Of a DNA stretch of 64,000 bases, positions 1 to 10,850 are shown one piece after another. The stretch's first letter is position 1. Each line of letters starts with the position of its first letter. This DNA comes from Petrolisthes cinctipes (Eukaryota > Arthropoda > Malacostraca > Decapoda > Porcellanidae): the NCBI GenBank assembly GCA_033782935.1, contig JAWQEG010000259.1, forward strand, positions 2,041,001-2,105,000, in the 5' to 3' direction. A program made the position numbers and the translations under genes. The notes beneath the pieces were generated by a model. That model did not search any database. It was not told the origin of the DNA and saw nothing but the letters and a program-made list of their open reading frames with translations.

Positions 1-326
1 TAACTAGTTATTCATAACCATAACAAACATAACATTCATTCAAGGTACCAAATAATTTTTTAAGTTTAACTTCCTGGTTTCTTAAATTAGTCACTTTACC
101 TGACCTGACAATAGCCTCCCTCCAAAAATGTATACAGATTTCCAAGAAAAATAACCATCGGGTGCATTCAAAGCACATCATAATCTATCAAAATATAATT
201 AACTTTCATTAAAAGCTGGGGTTGGCTGGAGAGAGCAATTTTTTCCACGTAACTGGCTACAGTACTGCTGATTCGTTTTAAACATAGGGTTATGACTCTA
301 AGATTGTATAAATGCAAAGTTTAAAT
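1..326. other. AT-rich flank without a recognisable gene
   Basis: No convincing coding region is visible. Read on the minus strand, the part next to 326 joins in frame to 674-704 and then to the THAP exon at 4664-4848 if the two MITE insertions (327-665 and 705-4656) and their duplicated targets are removed; a stop follows shortly after. The rest is AT-rich sequence of unknown origin. Confidence 0.5.
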
Positions 327-665
327 GGTATTTATTGAAAGAATTACCGTTTTGTAGCAGTGTTGCCAGATCCGGCTAGGTCCCAGTACTTTGCCCCGGT
401 CATTTTCTGTACTTTACCACGGTTATTTCCCAGTAGTTTGCCCAGGTTAGGTCCCGGTAGTCTGATGCGGTCTAGGTTAGGTTAGGTCAGGTCAGGTAAG
501 GTCAGGGTAATTTCAAAATGCCCCATTTGAATATGCCCTATCTTGGAAATGGGGCATTTATGGAGGAAATGCCATAGAAGAAAATAGTCTTAGAATGGTC
601 TAAATAAGTGGGTAATGAAGGTAGAAAAACCGTACACAATAACGGTAATTCATTCAATATTTACC
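327..665 (+). mobile_element. MITE with 23-bp TIRs and perfect 8-bp TSD
   Basis: The copy begins GGTATTTATTGAAAGAATTA and ends with the near-reverse complement (3 mismatches in 23 bases). It is flanked by an exact 8-bp duplication GTTTAAAT at 319-326 and 666-673. The interior has a GC-rich block with repeated CCGGTAGTYTGCCCAGGTTAGGT-like motifs, a TTAGG/TCAGG/TAAGG tract (about 470-510), and a segment with internal dyad symmetry around the words ATGCCCCATTTG and AAATGGGGCAT. There is no coding capacity, so it is non-autonomous. The TSD length fits hAT, P or Merlin; the GGTA terminus does not fit hAT (usually CAG) and resembles the Merlin element at 791-3995. Confidence 0.92.
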
Positions 666-790
666 GTTTAAATTACTGAAAAAAGCATGAGTATGACTTA
701 AATCGGTAAATATTGAATGAATTACCGTTATTGGGTACGGTTTTTCTACTTTCATTACCTACTTATTTAGACCATTCTAAGACTATTTTC

Positions 791-3700
791 GGTATAATCC
801 TGCGTAGCAGGTGTAACTATATTCACACAATTATCACATATCTTACAAGAAAATGATATTTCCTTTCTTGCATATTGTTAGTTGTCTGTCTGGTATATTG
901 AAAGAGGGGAAAAAATGAAAGTTACGCATTATAAATAGTAATTACAGAATACAAATTTCAATTTGGCCACTTGTTGTGGTCAATGTTATAGAGGTGTCGG
1001 AGATGAGACTGAGTGTCCCAAAGTCTTTTTGTAAGGTCGCATGGTATTGGTCCAAACGTGAAGTGACGTCACTCAATTTGTAGACTTCCTATTGGTATTT
1101 TGTGATGCATGGTAATGACGTTATTGTGACGAATGTATATTACTCATAGATGCCAATTAGTATTCATTATATCAATATTCAGCGGGATCTTTAAAGATAA
1201 CTTCGTCTTAGTCTTTCTATGACTGTCAATGTTATGTTATGTCTTCTGGGTCAGACTCTGATTTGATTTCTCGTTACCCACTTAAGAAAAGAATTATAAT
1301 AGACTCTGCCAGGAACTACTTGAAACCCACAAGGTCTGCCATACTGGTCAGGTCGTATCATGATTCATGAACCCTGGGCCAGTCCAGATTTGAAACAATG
1401 GCGAGTGCTAGTTCCTACTCTTCGTCAGTGAATAAATGTTTTAACTGTAACTTTGGCCTCTTACCTATTCATAACAGCTATATATTGTACTCTTAAGGGC
1501 CTTCTTAACTTGTGTGTACGAAATAACCTCATCTTAGATGAAATAACAGTTTTAGTACAGAAATGGACCTTACTGTATAATAGATATTTTACTGTCATTA
1601 CCCACTATTTTGGACCATTCTAAGACACTTTTCTTCTATGGTTTTTCTTCCTCAAATGCCCCGTTTTCGAGATATGCCCCCTACCTCCACTTTATATACG
1701 CCAAAATCACGTGACCTAGCTTGGGTTATGGCAGTGCTACCAACTCAAAATATACCACAAATGTTGCCAATCAATAGCCCATCAACAATGAAATACGTAT
1801 ACAAAAACTGTATCCCACGCCAACGACGGATTTGCCATTCCCAAGGTCCGGACATATACAAGATTATTTTATGGGTAATTCAGGAGCGAAGGCCATAGGC
1901 CGGAGCTCCGGCACGCAAAAAAGGAGTGGAAAGCGACCCGAAGGGTCGCTTGGAGCTCGGCACGTTAGGGGAACTCACTTGATACCATACGTCATTGCTT
2001 TAAAAAATTTTCTATTGGTTATATCGGCCAATGTGACTTCAATGTGACGTCAGATAATTGAGACTCAGGCTCGCCGGTTCCCGTCGATTATTGCCTTTGT
2101 ACGTTGGTCGCTCATGGAGACGGATTCATTACGGTGTCATTAACCTAAGTTATGTCTTCATCAGACTCAGATTTTCAAACGTGCAAACGTATAAGAAAAA
2201 GACTTTGTGACAAACAGATTAAGTGTTTAATAGAAGAGGATTCAAGTGAGTATAGTGAAAATAACCCTACAAAAAAACAATATTTATTACTCAGTGCTTC
2301 TTCAGACGAAACACACACACCTACACCTACATACAGTGAATCATTTGAAGACTATATTGATAATTTGCCGCTGGCTTAAAGGCGGAAAATAAACAACAAT
2401 CGATTATTTGTGCACAGTGATAGTGATAGCTCATTCTCTGGTTTTGACAATAATGGAAACTCCAACGCCAAGTGTATTGAAAAACCGTCAACTTCACTCG
2501 TTCATCATGTCATAAATGTCGACGTACACCAAGGCGAGGGGGGCTTGTGCTTCACAAATTAACAGTGAATTTTACACGTTGACCGAAGTGTTTTCATGTT
2601 TAAAAACACTAGTTACGTCAGTAACTTTTAGTGAGGACACCTGCATTGACCTCTTGAAAAAACTGAAATTTATTCCTCCTGACAATATACCCTGCCAACA
2701 GTGCAAAAAAAACAATCGTAATGGTATTTTTAAATATAGAAAATTTAATGACTATGACAGGAAGTGTCATCTTCGATTGTGTTGTACTGGCGTAGGAAAG
2801 AGGTGCACATATAAAGTGTCGCCGTTTAGAGGCACATTTTTTGAAGGTGTAACTTGTCGCCTTCCGTTAAGTACCGTATTAGAACTTATTTATTGTTTTA
2901 TTCACAAACTTTCGATACACGATGCCATATGAGAGTGTAAAGTGAATAAAAACACTGTAACAGACTACTATAATTATTCTAGAGAGGTATGTGCAACATC
3001 ATTATCTCAAAGTCCATGTGAAATAGGTGGTATTGGGCACATCGTGGAAATAGACGAATCTACATTTTACACACGAAAGTACCACAGAGGAAGAATTCTA
3101 TCGAGGAGGGAAGGTTGGGTATTTGGTGGGATAGACAGAACAACCAAGGAGTGTTTTATGGTGCGTGTTTGTGACCGCTCTAAGGAAACTTTAATCCCAA
3201 TAATTCAAGAATATATAAAGCCTGGAACAACAATTATCTCCGACGAGTGGAAAGCATATTCTCGTTTGAAAGATTGTGGATATAAACATAAAACAATTTG
3301 CCATAAGAGAAACTTTGTTGACCCGAAAGACAAATCAGTTCACACCCAAAATATTGAAAATAGTTGGAGGTACGCTAAAGCTACATATCCGGAACGACAC
3401 ACGTCAGAGGAATTAAGAGATAGCTACCTCCAAGAATTTCTTTACAGAAGAAAATATAAGGGTCGAGTCACACAACAATTTCTTCAGGATATTGCCACAT
3501 TTTACAAACACAAGGACATTCAGTAGCTATGGACTCCATTATCATTTGATAATACTTTCTGTTTTTTCTTAAACACATTTTTTACTTGCATCTTTACACC
3601 ATTTTCATATATGTTGCCCCGCAATTACTCCTACTCGAAATATATGAATGGTATTATAACAATGCGGGTGTATATTTACCGGGTGTAATTCCATTGGGTG

Positions 3701-3995
3701 AGCAGGTAGTGACGTCGTGGCTACGTTGAGCGGTGACGTCATTACTTACAGCCAATAACAAGCATGGATACATACCAACTTGGTTCCCGCATATAAACAT
3801 GGCCGATGTTTATCTTCATACCCGTATCTCAACCCCGCTCTTTCCCTGATATACTTCATGCCCTCCCCTACTATCGGCTTTAATATTCTTGGATAAAATC
3901 AGGAAATAGCTAACAAAAATATTAGCATAACATAGAACAAATATAAATCATTAGTGTTGAAATAAACAATTACACCCGGTACTCAGGATCTTACC
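791..3995 (+). mobile_element. Merlin-superfamily DNA transposon (3.2 kb) with TIRs and 8-bp TSD
   Basis: The ends start GGTATAATCCTG and, on the other strand from 3995, GGTAAGATCCTG; 22 of the first 28 positions match. The 8-bp target CTATTTTC is duplicated exactly at 783-790 and 3996-4003. An internal repeat of the terminal motif (TACCGGGTGTAATT at 3677-3690, inverted at 3968-3981) makes a subterminal inverted repeat. The element carries a broken IS1595/ISXO2-like transposase (2152-3526). Merlin elements are known for GG-starting TIRs and 8-9 bp duplications, in agreement. About 1.3 kb on the 5' side of the gene has no recognisable coding sequence; 1560-1700 contains a degraded stretch resembling the MITE interior. 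Confidence 0.9.
2152..3526 (+). pseudogene. Merlin transposase (IS1595/ISXO2-like DDE), broken by two stops and a frameshift
   Basis: The product would cut and paste the surrounding element. Three open stretches line up. 2152-2379 is an acidic, Ser-rich N-terminus. 2516-2932 has a Cys-rich zinc-ribbon-like segment (CQQC near residue 61, then a second Cys pair) and a helical stretch. 2942-3526 is the catalytic domain, with the three acidic positions in EIDES, SDEWKAY and ENSWRYAK all retained. Lesions: TAA at 2377-2379; a frameshift between 2516 and 2562, plausibly in the G run at 2538-2543; and TGA at 2930-2932, in the same frame as the catalytic part, consistent with CGA to TGA decay. Since the catalytic residues are intact and lesions few, the copy died recently. 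The family call rests on motif recognition. Confidence 0.88.
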
Positions 3996-4157
3996 CTATT
4001 TTCTTCTATGGCATTTTCTCCGCAAATGCCCCATTTACAAGATAGGGCATATTCAAATGGGGCATTTTGAAATTAGCCTGACCTTACCTGACCTGACCTA
4101 ACCTAACCTAGATCGCATCAGACTACCGGGACCTAACCTGGGCAGACTACCCGGACC

Positions 4158-4525
4158 GGTATTTATTGAAAGAATTACCGTTTTGTAGCAGTGTTGCCAG
4201 ATCCGGCTGGGTCCCGGTATTTTGCCCCAGTCATTTACTGTATTTTATCACGATTATTTCCCGGTAGTTTGCCCAGGTTAGGTTCCGATAGTTTGCCCAG
4301 GTTAGGTCCCGGTAGTCTGATGCGGTCTAGGTTAGGTTAGGTTAGGTCAGGTCAGGTAAGGTCAGGCTAATTTCAAAATGCCCCATTTGAATATGCCCTA
4401 TCTTGTAAATGGGGCATTTGCGGAGAAAATGCCATAGAAGAAAATAGTCTTAGAATGGTCTAAAATAGTGGGTAATGAAGGTAGAAAAACCGTACGCAAT
4501 AACGGTAATTCATTCAATATTTACC
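4158..4525 (+). mobile_element. Third MITE copy nested in the second
   Basis: This forward copy runs from GGTATTTATTG to the ATATTTACC end. The flanks CCCGGACC (4150-4157) and CCGGGACC (4526-4533) match at 7 of 8 positions and sit inside the reverse copy, so the insertion occurred into a pre-existing MITE. It is about 29 bp longer than the copy at 327 because a motif around GTTTGCCCAGGTTAGGT is repeated. Confidence 0.88.
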
Positions 4526-4664
4526 CCGGGACCTAACCTGGGCAAACTACCGGGAAATAACCGTGGTAAAGTACAGAAAATGACCGGTGCAAAATACTGG
4601 GACCTAGCCGGATCTGGCAACACTGCTACAAAACGGTAATTCTTTCAATAAATACCCTTAAATC

Positions 4665-4848
4665 TTTGTCAGATTTACCTTTGGCAAAATGATCACTGCA
4701 GAGGAGTTTGTTATAAGGAGTTTGTTGCCATCCATCTCTCTTCACAGCAGCTATCCATTTTTCTCGCAGTTCCTGGTTAGCTGGAAAGCGATAAAATGAC
4801 ACAGAACCCCTCCTGGCCCTGTTCTTCCAACCAACTGCACAACGTGAC
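4665..4848 (-). pseudogene. THAP-type zinc finger exon, cut by a MITE
   Basis: Reading from an ATG at 4846-4848 on the minus strand gives a start MSRCAVGWKNR, then a FYRFP segment, REKW and LCSDHF. This is the order of a THAP DNA-binding domain (C2CH): first Cys, conserved N, FP, W and CxxH. The second zinc ligand appears lost, since the usual GC is GW here. Coding is interrupted at 4664 by the MITE insertion; across the duplicated CTTAAATC the frame would continue at 704 and, past the MITE at 327-665, at 326, ending soon after. A truncated retroelement begins directly upstream of the ATG at 4849. THAP domains occur in host regulators and in P-element transposases; which applies cannot be told. 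Confidence 0.68.
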
Positions 4849-5544
4849 ATAAATACCTTGGTATCCACAGCAGCCTCTTGGGGCCTAAAGTTTGCCCCTA
4901 ACAAATGTGTCCATCTGCGTTTCAAGCGTGGGCAAGATCTCAATGCGGGGTCGTATACCCTCGACTCAAACCCTATAACTAGAGCTACCTCCCACAAAGA
5001 TCTTGGTGTCCTCATAGATGTCAAACTCAGATTTCATCCCCACATTAGGCAGACCGTAGCCAAAGCAGGCGGTGTTGCTACCAACCTACTGAAGTCAACT
5101 GTGTGCCGCACTCCAACCTTTATGAAATCATTGTTAATTTCTGATATTAGGCCACTGATTGACTTTGCTTCTCCAGTTTGGAACACAGGGTTTCTGGGTG
5201 ACTTATCATTACTCGAATCTATCCAGCGTCGCTGGACGAAGCAAATTACAGATTTTTCACATTTGTCATACCCAGAAAGGCTATCAAACTTAAACTTATT
5301 TTCCATAAGAGGTAGACTCCTTAGATCTGACTTAATATTATGTTATAAAATTTTCCATGATTTATCACCCATCAAACCCTTGGATTTATTCACTATGTCA
5401 CCACAGCTTGGGACAAGAGGCCATAACTTCAAAATTTTTGTTCCTAGAGCAGAAACAGAAGCACGAAAACGATTCAAGTTCAAGTTTTAGGGTCCCGCAG
5501 AGGGCCGCTCATGGGCGGCATAATATGCGGGGGTTGTGCGGGGG

Positions 5545-7997
5545 ATTTAGGGATCCAGGGCAGGATTAGGAAGAGGGTTAGGATAAGGGTGGATTGGGTC
5601 AGGGACTGTGGGTTGAGGATTAGGATTGGGGAGGTAATGATTGGTTATCCTATTTCTAAACGTGTCATGAGTGGGGCTATTAACTACGTGAGATGGGAGA
5701 TGATTCCACTCTTGGATGCTGCGGGGAAAGAATGAGTGCCTAAATATATCAGTGCTTGTCTGGTATGTATGGTATTTTAAGTTGTGGCTGCCTCTAGTGG
5801 ATCGTATACTTGTAGGGTGTAGATATGTGTCTTTGTCTATGTCAACTAACTTGTTTGTGATTTTGTATATCATCTGTTGTCTGTGTATCTGTCTTCGTGT
5901 TACTAATGGGTCTAGTTTAGTGTCTTGTTTAAGCAAAGTGACTGATGTAGTGTGTCTGTAATCACGTCTGGCCCATCTTGAAGTCTTGTTTTGTATGGAC
6001 TCTAATTTATTGATACTGTTGTAAGTGTGTGGGTCCCAGACGGTGTCGCAATAATCTAAATGTGGCCGAACGAAAGTGTTGTATGCAATAATTTTGGTGT
6101 CTGTGTTACACCTGCTGAGGTTCCTGCGCAAGAACCCCAGGACCCTACTAGCTTTAGCCCTGATGCTACCTATGTGTGTGTTCCACCTCATGTCCGCTGA
6201 GATGTGGACGCCCAAGTATTTGAGGGAAGTGACTGTGTTGAGGTTGGTGTTGTGTAATTGGTATGTATATGGAATGACATTATGGGCACGGGTAAAACGG
6301 ATGTGATGGCATTTGTCTGGTCTAAATGTCATCTGCCACTTGACTTCCCAGTCTTCAAGTGCAGTTAGGTCGTCCTGTAGTCGAAGGCAGTCATTCCTAT
6401 CTTTAATTGGTCTGTAAACTAAGCTATCGTCTGTAAAGAGTCTAGTGGTAGAGGAAAGTGAAAGTGGGAGGTCATTAATGTATGAAAGGAAGAGAAGGGG
6501 ACCCAGGACAGTGCCCTGGGGTACCCCAGAGGTCACAGGAACAGATGGAGACTGACTACCGTCAAGAACTACACGTTGCTTTCTGGTAGTCAAGAACGTT
6601 CTAATCCAGTGAAGAAGTTGTCCCTGTATGCCATAGAATTCTAATTTGTGTAGTAGTCTTTGGTGAGGGACTTTGTCGAAGGCTTTGGCAAAGTCTAATA
6701 CTATGGTGTCAACCTGTCTGATTTTTGTGTCATTGAGGGACTGCAAAATGTCATGAGTAGTTACCAGTAGCTGCGTCTCACACGAGCGTTTAGGCCGAAA
6801 ACCGTGTTGATTGTCAGTCAGTATGTTTTGCCTATCAAAGTGGTCCATTATGTGTCTATGAATAATGTGTTCTAAAATTTTGCAGGGGACTGAGGTAAGT
6901 GAAATAGGTCTATAATTAATGGGAAGGGTTCTGTCTCCGGATTTAAAGATTGGGGTCACATTTGCCAAAAGCCAGTCTTGAGGGAGTTCACCGGTCTGTA
7001 AAGTCTGTGAGAATATAACCTGCAGGACAGGGGCAAAAACGCTAGCGTTAGTCCTCAATATCCTGCAGGGTATATTGTCTGGTCCAGTCGCTTTGTGTAT
7101 GTCTACCTCAGATAAGAGTTTCTCAATTCCTTGGGTGTTTATATGAATGGGAGGGATAGGTGGGTGTGATGGTGTTGGCATGTCTGGTAAGTGTTCATGT
7201 TCATGGGTAAAAACGGACTGGAATTGTGTGTTAAGGGCGTTGGCTTTGTCTTGTGGGTGTGTAACCAAGGAATTGTTGTGTAGTAATGTTGTAATACTGG
7301 TCGAGTCTTGTTTGCGTGCTTTAAAAAAGCTGAAGAATTTTTTGTGGTTTTGTGTGTTGTCTGCGAGGAAAGTGGATGTGTATTTAGTTTCTGCTTGTTT
7401 AGTTTCTTTCTGTAGTGTTTTCTGTATGTTTTTGTATTCTAACCAGTGTTCTGTATCGTTGTATCGTTTTGCTCTGTTGTCAATGAAATTTTCATGTAAG
7501 AGTTTCCTATCAGTCTGTAATAGTAAGTCGCCTTCATGGGTGGGATTGTCCAGTGTCGCCTGTACTGTCCAGTTAATGTCGGGAAGGTTAAAGTCACCAG
7601 CCAACCATATATTTTTGGAGGGGTCAATTTTAGATAAACAATCATCAAGGGTCTGCAGGTATTCTAAGTTTGAATTTGGGGGACGATAAAATGATCCTAT
7701 AATGAGTGTCCTGCAGCCCTGTATCTGTATTTTAGTCCATATAATTTAAGAGTCCGCGTTCAGTTCGGTGGCTGGGGTCGCAACTAGTCCTGGCTTTGTC
7801 GCAATTAGGACTCCACTATGTTTATCGTCTATTCTGTCCTTCCTGTGTAAGGTCATATTATAGGGACTGTCCGTCGGGAAGATTTCACTGTCCTGGATGT
7901 CAGGTGTGAGCCAGGTCTCTGTCCCTATAATAATGTCGGGGTCATAGGTCTGGAGGGTTTGGTGAAAGGCGGCTCTTTTGTTTATGATGCTGCGGAG
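5545..7997 (-). mobile_element. CR1/jockey-like non-LTR retrotransposon B, copy 1
   Basis: This minus-strand element contains a partial endonuclease (about 7605-7995: IIIGTETWL, HSGVLIATK, then GSFYRPP and the AGDFNLPDINW motif) and a nearly continuous RT. The 5' end is truncated inside the endonuclease. A second copy lies at 10851-15925. The 3' boundary is set by where the two copies stop matching (GATTTAGGGATCC, around 5545); the sequence 5490-5545, which ends with an AACTTGAACTTGAA-like repeat on the minus strand, may be the true 3' tail. Confidence 0.8.
5547..7604 (-). pseudogene. Reverse transcriptase of element B, catalytic motif altered
   Basis: A 685-codon frame begins in the last endonuclease motif (AGDFNLPDINW) and runs through the RT: HKATGPDNIP, INYRPISLTSVPCKILE, HGFRPKRSC, LDFAKAFDKVPH, GVPQGTVLGPLLF, then the catalytic box at about residue 390. 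The box reads LFTDD where active elements have FADD/YADD, an Ala to Thr change. After about residue 15 roughly 100 residues that usually link the endonuclease to the RT are missing, with the frame kept, so there is an internal deletion. Upstream in the endonuclease an in-frame stop occurs near 7747. The Pro/Asn-rich C-terminus is shared with copy 2. Confidence 0.85.
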
Positions 7998-8130
7998 TCA
8001 TTCAGCACTGGAACTCCCTCCCCCAGGATGTAGTAAATGCCCCAACTATCCCTAAATTTAAATCAAAACTAGCTCATGCCCTCCATGATAATCTATTCCT
8101 GCCATAAACTGCCTTGTAGTATAATAAATA

Positions 8131-8628
8131 TTTACTATTGCTATATTACCCAACTATTTCATGTTGGACACACTCAACCAGTCAGTTCTGTAATACTTAT
8201 GCCATGTTAATCAAACGTCAATCTTGACTGGCGTGTCATTTTATCCAACTGGGCTGCTTGATCCTTGGATCGCTTGTGATCAGTGGCCCTACTAGGTGAG
8301 TTACCAGGTGAGTTACCATGCTTGATGAGAAGACGAAAATAGAGTGGAGGTTCTTAAATACGTGCCCTCCAATATGGCGGGCGCTAGCGGGTTTGTTTAC
8401 TTCGATCAGCTGATAGCAGTTGATGACGTCACGTGAAACTCCAGATGATGATGATGATGATGACTGAGAGTCACCCGCGTTCGGGTGTAGCCTTTGCAAC
8501 GGCGATCTCTCACTGTCTTCCTCTGCAGACTCTGCGGAGAGAAAACAAAAAACAGCACCAAAGAATACATGTATACACATTATACTTTCATCCTTTATAT
8601 CCTATACAACCTGCTCGTCCCTATATAC
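8131..8628. other. Spacer with (ATG)n microsatellite
   Basis: The first part is probably the 3' UTR of element A. A short (ATG)n run lies at about 8444-8463. The stretch 8345-8480 (with the words ATGGCGGGCGC and GATGACGTCACGTG) is GC-richer and could be a displaced promoter or 5' UTR of the THAP gene; this is speculation. No gene seen. Confidence 0.4.
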
Positions 8629-10635
8629 TCATTTTCTCTTCAACCATACCCTTTCCAGAAATTCTTTCACACTCTCTATTATCACTGGACTGTACAGCTC
8701 TCGTTCACTAAGACCTAGCAGCACTTTAGCTGCCACTGTCGCTTCCACCATCTCCCTCCATTTTCTCACTCCTAGTTCACTAATTACCACATTCAGCATG
8801 ATAGCTCTCTCTCGTTCATACTTATCACATACCATCAACACATGTTCTACTGTCTCATCTTCCCTACTCTCACACATCCCACACACCTTACTACCTTCAT
8901 TACTCCATCTATATATTCTGTCATTCACCTCCAGTGACTTCGTTCTTGCCTTAAACATCAGCTCACTTCCCCAGCTACCATCATAGAACACTTCACTCCT
9001 TGGTATGTCCTTAGAGGAGTACCAATCTGGCGTGCTCTTCTGACTTATGCCTCTCATCCATTCATCTCTTCCTATTTCTTGTATCCGTCTCCTTATCTCA
9101 TTCATCCATTTCTCATCACTCCATCTGCCCCTTTCATCTAGCATTGGGTACTGCATTCCACACTTTTCCATTCTCTTATCACACATCCTTCTCCACTTGG
9201 TGTACCGTCCTGTCCGTTTATACACTCTTCGAGCCCATCTGTCTTCATTCATTCCCTCTAGTCTAACCATATATCTCAACACTCCTTTGGCTATCCTCTC
9301 CTCAAACGTACTCCATCCAGCGTCACCTCTTATTGCTTCCACACCTACATACTTGTTTGCACCTAATGCTGTTCTTCCTATCCTATTCTGTACTACTTCC
9401 AGTCTGTTCAAGTCATTCACTGTCCATGTCATAGTCTCCAGTCCATACATGAGTCCAGGTACAGCCATACCTTTCCATACACCACGCACTACCTCATACT
9501 TATTGGCTCTACACCTTGCCACACTTCCTAGTCTTCCTACCCACTGGTTTGCTCTTGATAACCTATCAGTCTTTGTCCTATCACACCCTTTCTCATCCAC
9601 AATTATTCCTAAGTATCTATACTCTTGTGTCCTTTCAATCACATTTTCACCCAGTCTCCACGTTTTACCTATATCCCGGTCATCCCCATTCACTACCAAT
9701 ACTTTGCTCTTATCACTCCCAAACTTGACATTAAAATCATTCCCATACTCTGTAACTACATCAAGTATTCTCTGCAGTGTCTCACCTGTCTCACTCAGAG
9801 TCACCACATCATTTGCATACAACAAAATACTCAGTACATACTCCCCTACCTGAATCCCTAAACCTTCCTTCCTCACTCGTGCAGCTAGTTCCTCTGTATA
9901 CAGACCAAACAACAATGGTGAAAGTACGCATCCTTGCCTCACACCTCTCTTACTCTCCATCCACCCTGTCTCTAAATCGCCCATACTGTACACTGCCCTG
10001 GTTTCCTTATACATACTCATTATAATATTCATTACCTTGCTACTAACTCCCACTCTCTCCAAGACCTTGCCTAGCTTATACCTATTAACTCTGTCATACG
10101 CCTTCTCAATGTCTAGAAATGCTAAGTAAACTTTCCTGTTATCTTTCACCATTTTTTCAATAACTTCTCTCACTACGAACATATTATCCTCCCCTCTCCT
10201 ATCTGTCCTAAACCCATTCTGTTCCTCTCCCATCACTTTATACCTCTCCACATTCTCTTTCAACCTTTCATTCAGGATCCCACAAAACACCTTTGATACT
10301 GTATCTGTTAGAGCTATAGGCCTATAGTTCCTAAGCTCCCTCTTACTCTTGTGTCCTCCCTTATGCAACACAGTCACTCTACTCTCATTCCACTCACTTG
10401 GCACTTTTTCCTCTACCCAGATTGCTCTGAATAGAGAGTAAAGGCCTTCTAATACTCCTTCCCCTCCCTCCTTGTAGAACTCATACGGAACCCCATCCCT
10501 GCCTGCTGCTTTACCTGCTTTCAGTTTCCCTACATACTTCCTAATCTCAGCTCTACTTATTTCATCATTCATATCCTCCTCTATTCTTGTTTCCAATTCA
10601 AACCTCACATCACTCCTGTCTTCTGCCTCATTCAC
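8629..10635 (-). pseudogene. Non-LTR reverse transcriptase D, long frame with a dead active site
   Basis: A 668-codon frame covers the RT thumb-to-C-terminus: AGRDGVPYEFYKEGG, LRNYRPIALTDTVSKVF, EEQNGFRTDR, LDIEKAYDRVNR, GVRQGCVLSPLLF, then LLYANDVV at about residue 273, where YADD is expected. The Asp to Asn change removes a metal ligand. After a long connector comes a C-terminal zinc knuckle (CGMC...EHVLMVC), as in several non-LTR clades. The endonuclease is missing: the 5' end stops near 10640. The clade is not certain (RTE-like or a relative). The frame has no stops despite the active-site loss, so it may be recent or under-sampled decay. Confidence 0.82.
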
Positions 10636-10850
10636 ACCACCTATTTCCTCCTATCCTCTATAGTCGTCGTTATCAGTGTTGCCAGACGAAATGAATGAGA
10701 TGAGAATCTGACATTTTGGGCAAAAAATCTGTAGAAATCTGTCGCTTACAAGTATTAACTCTGAAGAAAAATCTGAACATCAGAAAGCAGTTTATTATAC
10801 ATAAAAAGGCAACTTGATATGTAATTTAATCGGTTTTGACATAACTTTAG
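10636..10850. other. Spacer between retroelements
   Basis: AT-rich, with a short CAGTGTTGCCAGA word near 10674 that resembles the terminus of the hAT-like MITEs at 28666 and 34780. Nothing else supported. Confidence 0.35.

Larger units (their letters stand above)
705..4656 (-). mobile_element. Second MITE copy, split by a Merlin element and by another MITE
   Basis: This is the same family as 327-665 in reverse orientation. Its pieces are 705-790, about 4004-4157 and about 4534-4656. The outer termini are GGTAAATATTGAATGAATTA at 705 and the matching end at 4634-4656. The exact 8-bp duplication CTTAAATC lies at 697-704 and 4657-4664, which proves that the two distant ends belong to one insertion although 3.9 kb now separate them. 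The gaps are filled by the Merlin element (791-3995) and a forward MITE copy (4158-4525). Confidence 0.9.
4849..8130 (+). pseudogene. 5'-truncated CR1/jockey-like retrotransposon A, split by retrotransposon B
   Basis: The left part, 4849-5490, encodes the end of a non-LTR reverse transcriptase, downstream of the catalytic aspartates: LKFAPNKC, KDLGVLID, LIDFASPVWN and LESIQRRW are typical post-palm motifs. It stops mid-domain just after RKRFKFKF. The missing C-terminus reappears at about 7998-8111 on the same strand (VIQHWNSLPQDVVNAPTI... to a stop), directly after the 5' end of element B. I infer one element A interrupted by B (about 5490-7997). The following 8112-8300 is probably its 3' UTR. 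Endonuclease and most of the RT are absent, the normal outcome of 5' truncation on insertion. Confidence 0.75.

Noticed and set aside
3677..3981. Separate 305-bp MITE with 14-bp TIR TACCGGGTGTAATT
   Set aside because: The right copy lies inside the Merlin right TIR, so the pair is better explained as a subterminal repeat of that element.
9047..9853. Long Ser/Leu/His-rich plus-strand frame
   Set aside because: Antisense shadow of the RT of element D; composition is that of a reversed coding strand.
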